From NCBI GenBank assembly GCA_964587815.1, contig CAZPMH010000008.1, positions 1 to 64,000 on the forward strand: a DNA stretch of 64,000 bases, read 5' to 3'. The stretch is from UBA1672 sp964587815 (lineage in GTDB: Bacteria; Pseudomonadota; Alphaproteobacteria; Micavibrionales; Micavibrionaceae). Below are positions 59,600 to 64,000 of this stretch, one piece after another. Within the stretch, counting starts at the first letter, position 1. Every line of letters starts with the position of its first letter. The notes under the pieces were generated by a model. That model saw only the letters and a program-made list of their open reading frames with translations. It was not told where the DNA came from and searched no databases. The position numbers and the translations under genes are program-made.

Positions 59600-60793
59600 T
59601 TATATGAAATTCACAAGGCTCAGCCTTTGCGTCAGCGCCGTTACGCTATAGGACGCTTCGAGCTGAGTTTGCAGCGTTGTCAAACGCACCGCGACCTCGT
59701 TCGTGTCGACATCTTCAACCGTGCTGATCGTATTTAGAAGCAATTGCTGTTCGTTCACGTGGCTTTCCTGTGTTTCGTTCATTTGCACGCGCACCGTTTC
59801 AAGGCGAAAGCGGGTTTTATCCAGATCATCAATCGCGGTTGAGACGCGGCGCGTGATTGCGTCGAACAGTTGGTAAAAGTTACCCTGTTGTTCGGATGCG
59901 TCTGCGCCGGGTGCACCTTTCACATCGGGGGTTGCGGGGAAGTTTCCGTCCTCGTACACATCAACAACCGGTGGTAAATTCTCATTTTGTAACACCGCCA
60001 GCGTTACCAGAACATCACGCAGCGCCGTTTCATTGGCGCGTGTTGTGTATTTAAATTCTGCATTATCATCGGCGCGGACAAAGACATCGCCTGATGTACC
60101 GCCACTTAGCGATGTCGAATATCCGATTGCCGCGTCGGTGATGGCGTCAGGGTTTCCTGCCGTTGCTTCCCCGTCGAAAATATCATCAATCAGCTCCTCT
60201 GTCGTGATCGCGCCGTTTTTCCAGTCCGTTATTAATGTTGAGATTGTTGCATCGAGCGTACCCGTATCCGTGTAGGGCCGCGTTGAGGCGTCAGCTCCTG
60301 CGAACAGGTAGCGCTCCCCTTCCTGTGTGTTTAGCAGGTCGCCGAGGAATGAATAGAGGTTGGTGGCGTGGTCAATGACGGCGGCGAAATCCGTATCAAT
60401 TTCTGCCGATGTATTACCGACAACGGTTGTCTCAACCTCGCTGGTTGCAGGGTCATCGTAACGGACAAGATCGCCGAGCTGGTGGTCACCCTGACGGGAG
60501 AAATTGATCACTGTGTTTGAGAATTCCGCGCTTTGTTCCTGAAATTCCTCAAGCGCGACCAAGGTGAGAGACAGCGTGTTATCGGCGCGGGTGATATTGT
60601 TGATGTAAACTTCGACCGAGCTGAGGGATGTGCGCGAGCGAACGGAGGTTAACGCATCCGTGCCTAAGCCTGAATAAGTTTGTGATCTTTTTCCCGTTGC
60701 CAGTTGCGTTGATAACTGGCCAAATTGTTCTTGCTGACGCCCTAAATTTTCAATCTGACGTAAGGCTTGCCCTAAAGTTGAGATATTTGTCAT
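59600..60793 (-). CDS. flgL: flagellar hook-filament junction protein FlgL (HAP3)
   Basis: A 397-residue protein with the flagellin-like N-terminal helix (FGQLSTQLATGKRSQTYSGLGTDALTSVRSRTSL) and C-terminal helix (VDTNEVAVRLTTLQTQLEASYSVTALTQRLSLVNF), the coiled-coil ends shared by flagellin and HAP3. It joins filament to hook. Lies 29 bases after flgK on the same strand, the usual order. Confidence 0.93.
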   Translation of the reverse strand: MTNISTLGQALRQIENLGRQQEQFGQLSTQLATGKRSQTYSGLGTDALTSVRSRTSLSSVEVYINNITRADNTLSLTLVALEEFQEQSAEFSNTVINFSRQGDHQLGDLVRYDDPATSEVETTVVGNTSAEIDTDFAAVIDHATNLYSFLGDLLNTQEGERYLFAGADASTRPYTDTGTLDATISTLITDWKNGAITTEELIDDIFDGEATAGNPDAITDAAIGYSTSLSGGTSGDVFVRADDNAEFKYTTRANETALRDVLVTLAVLQNENLPPVVDVYEDGNFPATPDVKGAPGADASEQQGNFYQLFDAITRRVSTAIDDLDKTRFRLETVRVQMNETQESHVNEQQLLLNTISTVEDVDTNEVAVRLTTLQTQLEASYSVTALTQRLSLVNFI

Positions 60794-60822
60794 GTTTTTT
60801 CTGTCCTTATTTAAAGCGTTTT

Positions 60823-63222
60823 TTAAAGTACGTTGAGCAGTTCATCGAATAATTCTTCAACCGCGTTAATCACGCGCGCGGAGGCCGAATATGCGGTTTG
60901 CACCACAATCAAAAGGCCGAGTTCTTCGTCCAAATTCACGCCTGATTCGTCCGTGATTTGTTGATTGAGGAGCGTTGCCAGTGTGTCTTCGTCCTCCTCT
61001 CGGCCTTGAAGGAGTGAGAGCTCTTGGGACACTTCATTCACGATTTTCTGGCTGTAGTCGCTTAGAGACAGAGAGAGGTCAATGCCTGTTTCAATATGCG
61101 CCAGAGGGCCAAGATTATTGATTCTAAATGCGGAAAACTCCCCGCTGCCCACTTCGGACTCAGAGCCGTAGAGTGTATCGCTGATGGGTGAGCGCTCTTC
61201 AATGATTCCGCCACCTAAATTCTCGTATGTTCCGAACAGTGACTGCGCAATATTCACGCCGTCATCAATGGATGTTCGGCCCAAGGCGGTTCCTGCTAAT
61301 GTTGCGCCTTCCGTTGTGAACGGCCCGCCGACAATGCGTATATCCCCGCCGAAATCAGGGTTGGTGAAACTGTTACCCGGGCGTAGAGATAAGAAACCGT
61401 CCGCATCGATTTGCACCGCTAAATCAGGCACAGCCTCCAGTTTCGCGATCAGTTCAGCTTCCGTATCTGCGGGTGCAATTGTGATTCGAATCGGTTCGTT
61501 ATTGCCGACGGAGATGTCAAAATACGGATCTTGTGCCTGTACCAGTTGCTCGCCTAAACCGACAAAAGCAAAGCCTTGGTCAGAAATCGGGTCTGTCGGG
61601 CTGTTTAAAACCTCAATATTGCTGCGGCTGTTCAGGGTTAATCTTCCATCGGCGTTTACGCCAGCCGTTGCGCCGAAGTCAGCGACGATGTTTGCCCAAT
61701 CAGGATCGGCCGTGATCGCATCAACCAGATCTTGCGCTGCATTCACGCCACCTGCGGGGATTGCGCTTAGGTCTATCTCCACGTCATATGGGCCTGTGCC
61801 GATGTCGGGATCGTCAAAGCGGATGATAAAGTTGTCCGTTTCGTTTGGCGCGGTTCCGAACACATCGGGCCCACCGGCAGCAACGATATTCGCTACACTT
61901 GCGTAATTCGTCAGGCTGACACCGCTTTGTAGTGTTGCGTTACTTCTAAGGCCCAACCATTCTTGCAACGTTGTGCCGCCTGTCGCTGCCGCGCGTAAAT
62001 CAACAGATGTTGCAGGATCTGCATTGGTTGCCGTTTGGAAATTCACTTCGCCAAAAGTGTATTCGATCACGCGGCGGATAATGTCGTTGGCATCAATTGA
62101 CTGGCCTGTTTGGCCAAACGTCCCTGTTCTTACGAGATCAGGATTGTCCAGCACGACGCTGTTCACCTCTATGAGCGAGGAAAAGCCGACATATTCAACG
62201 GGTGTTACGGGGTCTGTCGTCAGATCGGGCGGTGTGTCAGGCGGTATTGTGCCCGACTGGTCGGTGAACAGCCGCAGACCTTGTGCCTCAAAACGGATGG
62301 CGAGCTTATGCGCCAGCTCATCCAGCTGCGCGGTTTGTTTGGGGAATGTTTCGTCGCGCAATGTGATCAAACCTTCCAGCCGTCCGCCAAGGCCCCGCTC
62401 CGTAATGTCCACGGCGGCGGGCGTTTCGCGAGGGTCGCCGACGAAAATTCCTGCGGCTGTATCAGGATAGGCGTTGTTCGGTGATAACGGTGTCGGGCGG
62501 AAAAACAGCTCTGCCGCGCGATCGGAAGCCAGCTCCACGCCCTCTCTGGTTTGTATGACAATCACGCCGTCGCCGCGCGTAAATGTGCTGATGTCAATCA
62601 GATCCGCGAGCGCAATAATTGAATTGTCCCGTGCATCTTGTGTTTCAGCAACAGAGGCTTCTGAAATATTGCCGAACCTGATTTGTGTATTAAACTCGGC
62701 AATTTGTTCCAGCAGATCGTTGATTTGCGTCACCACGCCTGCGGCTTCGTTTTGCGCGTCGTTGCGCAGTGTTGTATAGAAATCGGCAAGATCATTGATT
62801 TTACGAGATGTGTCCTGCGCCTGATCCAAGACATCGGAGAGCAGAAACTGGTCGTTTGGTGCGTTCGCCAAAGCCGCAAAGCTGTTTTGGAGCTCTGATA
62901 TTTCGGACGCAACGGAAAGGTTGGCGTCGGGCGCGCCATGGAATTGGTCGACACGGCTTAGGTAGGAGGCTTGCACGTTGTAAAAGCCGACTTGGCTGAC
63001 CTGTGTCCATAAATCACGCTGCAGGCGGGTATCGACATTGCGGATTACTGTTTCGCCGATGACACCTACAGATCGCCCTTCGACGGCTTGGGAGCTTTGC
63101 GGCAAAATTTTCCGCGTGTAGCCTTCCGTGCCGACATTTGAGACATTGGTCGAGATCAAATCAATTTGCTGCTGATTGATCCGAAGACCTGACAATGCCG
63201 TTGACAGTGATGATATTCCCAT
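60823..63222 (-). CDS. flgK: flagellar hook-associated protein FlgK (HAP1)
   Basis: A 799-residue protein, long for FlgK. The N-terminus MGISSLSTALSGLRINQQQIDLISTN and the C-terminal VNLDEELGLLIVVQTAYSASARVINAVEELFDELLNVL are the axial-protein ends; a large, acidic variable domain lies between them. HAP1 forms the first hook-filament junction layer. It leads the flgK-flgL pair, with a 211-base upstream region to the next gene. Confidence 0.93.
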   Translation of the reverse strand: MGISSLSTALSGLRINQQQIDLISTNVSNVGTEGYTRKILPQSSQAVEGRSVGVIGETVIRNVDTRLQRDLWTQVSQVGFYNVQASYLSRVDQFHGAPDANLSVASEISELQNSFAALANAPNDQFLLSDVLDQAQDTSRKINDLADFYTTLRNDAQNEAAGVVTQINDLLEQIAEFNTQIRFGNISEASVAETQDARDNSIIALADLIDISTFTRGDGVIVIQTREGVELASDRAAELFFRPTPLSPNNAYPDTAAGIFVGDPRETPAAVDITERGLGGRLEGLITLRDETFPKQTAQLDELAHKLAIRFEAQGLRLFTDQSGTIPPDTPPDLTTDPVTPVEYVGFSSLIEVNSVVLDNPDLVRTGTFGQTGQSIDANDIIRRVIEYTFGEVNFQTATNADPATSVDLRAAATGGTTLQEWLGLRSNATLQSGVSLTNYASVANIVAAGGPDVFGTAPNETDNFIIRFDDPDIGTGPYDVEIDLSAIPAGGVNAAQDLVDAITADPDWANIVADFGATAGVNADGRLTLNSRSNIEVLNSPTDPISDQGFAFVGLGEQLVQAQDPYFDISVGNNEPIRITIAPADTEAELIAKLEAVPDLAVQIDADGFLSLRPGNSFTNPDFGGDIRIVGGPFTTEGATLAGTALGRTSIDDGVNIAQSLFGTYENLGGGIIEERSPISDTLYGSESEVGSGEFSAFRINNLGPLAHIETGIDLSLSLSDYSQKIVNEVSQELSLLQGREEDEDTLATLLNQQITDESGVNLDEELGLLIVVQTAYSASARVINAVEELFDELLNVL

Positions 63223-63433
63223 GGGCTTATCCTGCTATATCCTTGTTTTTAAATTATTTTTATACGTCCCAAGTATTCTTTCCTATCGCGGCTCACGTGG
63301 TTAGGGCGCCGCGAATTTTGTCTTCAGACGTGTAAAAGCATCTCACATAGTTGTGGACACAAAGATAGCAATGCAAGAGAAGTGCCAACTTGGGTGTTGG
63401 CGTGAACATCGTTATTTGTTTTGGGTGTTTTGG

Positions 63434-64000
63434 TTATTCGTTGACCGGCGGCTGCTGGATCGCTTCGTAGATATCCGCAGATACACGTTCTACAGGGCCT
63501 GAATTGAGCGCCTCTTCGACAAGTAACGCTGTCAGCATCTCGCGGCGAAGCATTGATTCATAACGATCGCGTTGATGCATGATGGCGATTGCATCGAGCG
63601 ACGCGCCGATACGATCAACGTTTGCGGGCTTATCGTACAGGTTGGTGTAGAAGTTCGGGTGTTGATAAAGTTTTTTGGTCAACACTTCCATCTGCGCATA
63701 ATAACTGGGGCGGTCACCAAGCATATCGTGGATTTGGTCATCCGTGAATGTTCCGAATTCGCGAATTAAGGACTTCATAAAGTTCCAGCCTGCGCCGGCT
63801 TCGACAGCCAGGCGTTGTGCATCTGATGTGATTGGTGCGCCTGTTCCATCTGTCTGGCGGGGGGCCGCTGCTGTTTTCATGCCCAGAATGCTTATGAATG
63901 AGCTATGGGCAACATTCATTTTTGAGGCAAAGCTTCTTGAGTCATAATGCGGTTCTAACTTCTCTTCGGCTTGCTCTGCGGGGAAGGAAGAAAATACGTT
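63434..64000 (-). CDS. partial gene upstream of flgK, unknown family
   Basis: On the minus strand the frame is open from the window edge (64000) to the stop at 63434, giving at least 188 residues. The first ATG inside (63919) is 81 bases in and has no convincing ribosome binding site, so the gene very likely starts outside the window. The visible part is helical and soluble, without signal peptide or motif I recognise; its position in front of flgK suggests a flagellar connection. Confidence 0.6.
   Translation of the reverse strand, partial: NVFSSFPAEQAEEKLEPHYDSRSFASKMNVAHSSFISILGMKTAAAPRQTDGTGAPITSDAQRLAVEAGAGWNFMKSLIREFGTFTDDQIHDMLGDRPSYYAQMEVLTKKLYQHPNFYTNLYDKPANVDRIGASLDAIAIMHQRDRYESMLRREMLTALLVEEALNSGPVERVSADIYEAIQQPPVNE

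Noticed and set aside
61184..61906. 240-codon plus-strand frame inside flgK
   Set aside because: A shadow of the flgK coding sequence; low-complexity Ser/Pro/Arg composition, no ribosome binding site and no recognisable domain.

Overview
The window looks like chromosomal DNA of a flagellated alphaproteobacterium of moderate GC. Pointers are the mitochondrial-processing-peptidase-like M16 protease, the acpP-fabF-mltG order, the flgK/flgL pair and the LemA/HtpX-type pair. A Micavibrio-like or Rhodospirillales-like host is possible, but that is inference; no rRNA gene is present to settle it. There is one tRNA gene, tRNA-Ala(GGC), and no CRISPR array.

Layout. 1-2.8 kb: an unidentified gene tail, pdxT, an M16 peptidase and YqgE. 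2.8-5.8 kb: a GT4 glycosyltransferase coupled to a degenerate, apparently inactive asparagine-synthetase paralogue. 5.8-10.3 kb: three orphan proteins, then mltG, fabF and acpP. 10.6-23.8 kb: a surface-glycan cluster with two intact glutamine-dependent asparagine synthetases, several glycosyltransferases, three methyltransferases, an ABC exporter and a UDP-sugar epimerase. 23.9-28.4 kb: small secreted proteins with a shared cysteine spacing around a cytosolic L,D-transpeptidase-like protein, and a glycoside-hydrolase-like protein. 28.4-37.9 kb: YchJ with an XRE regulator, a PspA-like protein, membrane proteins, a sterol-desaturase-family hydroxylase, an RNA methyltransferase, and a two-component system with a matching direct-repeat box upstream of the kinase and of a downstream membrane gene.

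38.04-44.24 kb is an AT-rich 6.2 kb integrated element next to tRNA-Ala(GGC). It is bounded by a 70-bp direct repeat (2 mismatches). It carries a large serine recombinase whose 3' end lies inside the right repeat and reads into the tRNA, an orphan membrane protein, a GNAT / P-loop kinase / ASCH trio, and a ParD-ParE-like pair plus an orphan gene enclosed by 96-bp inverted repeats. The two copies of that inverted repeat differ by compensatory changes that preserve a hairpin.

44.4-49.9 kb: MscS, MscL, a Bax-inhibitor-1 family protein, an M48 protease with LemA, and a FIST sensor protein. 50.0-58.8 kb: part of a type IVB (Dot/Icm, IncI-like) secretion or conjugation system in the order dotD-dotC-dotB-icmT. 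Ahead of it are a DsbC-like protein, a Lys/Asp-rich protein and a lytic transglycosylase; after it is a long TcpQ-type envelope protein split by a run of ten A residues. 58.8-64.0 kb: an alpha/beta hydrolase, flgL, flgK and a gene that runs off the right edge.

Strongest leads: the tRNA-Ala element with its recombinase tail switch and covarying inverted repeats, the A10 frameshift in the T4BSS-linked gene, the pseudo-asparagine synthetase, the shared four-cysteine secreted domain, and the paired response-regulator boxes.
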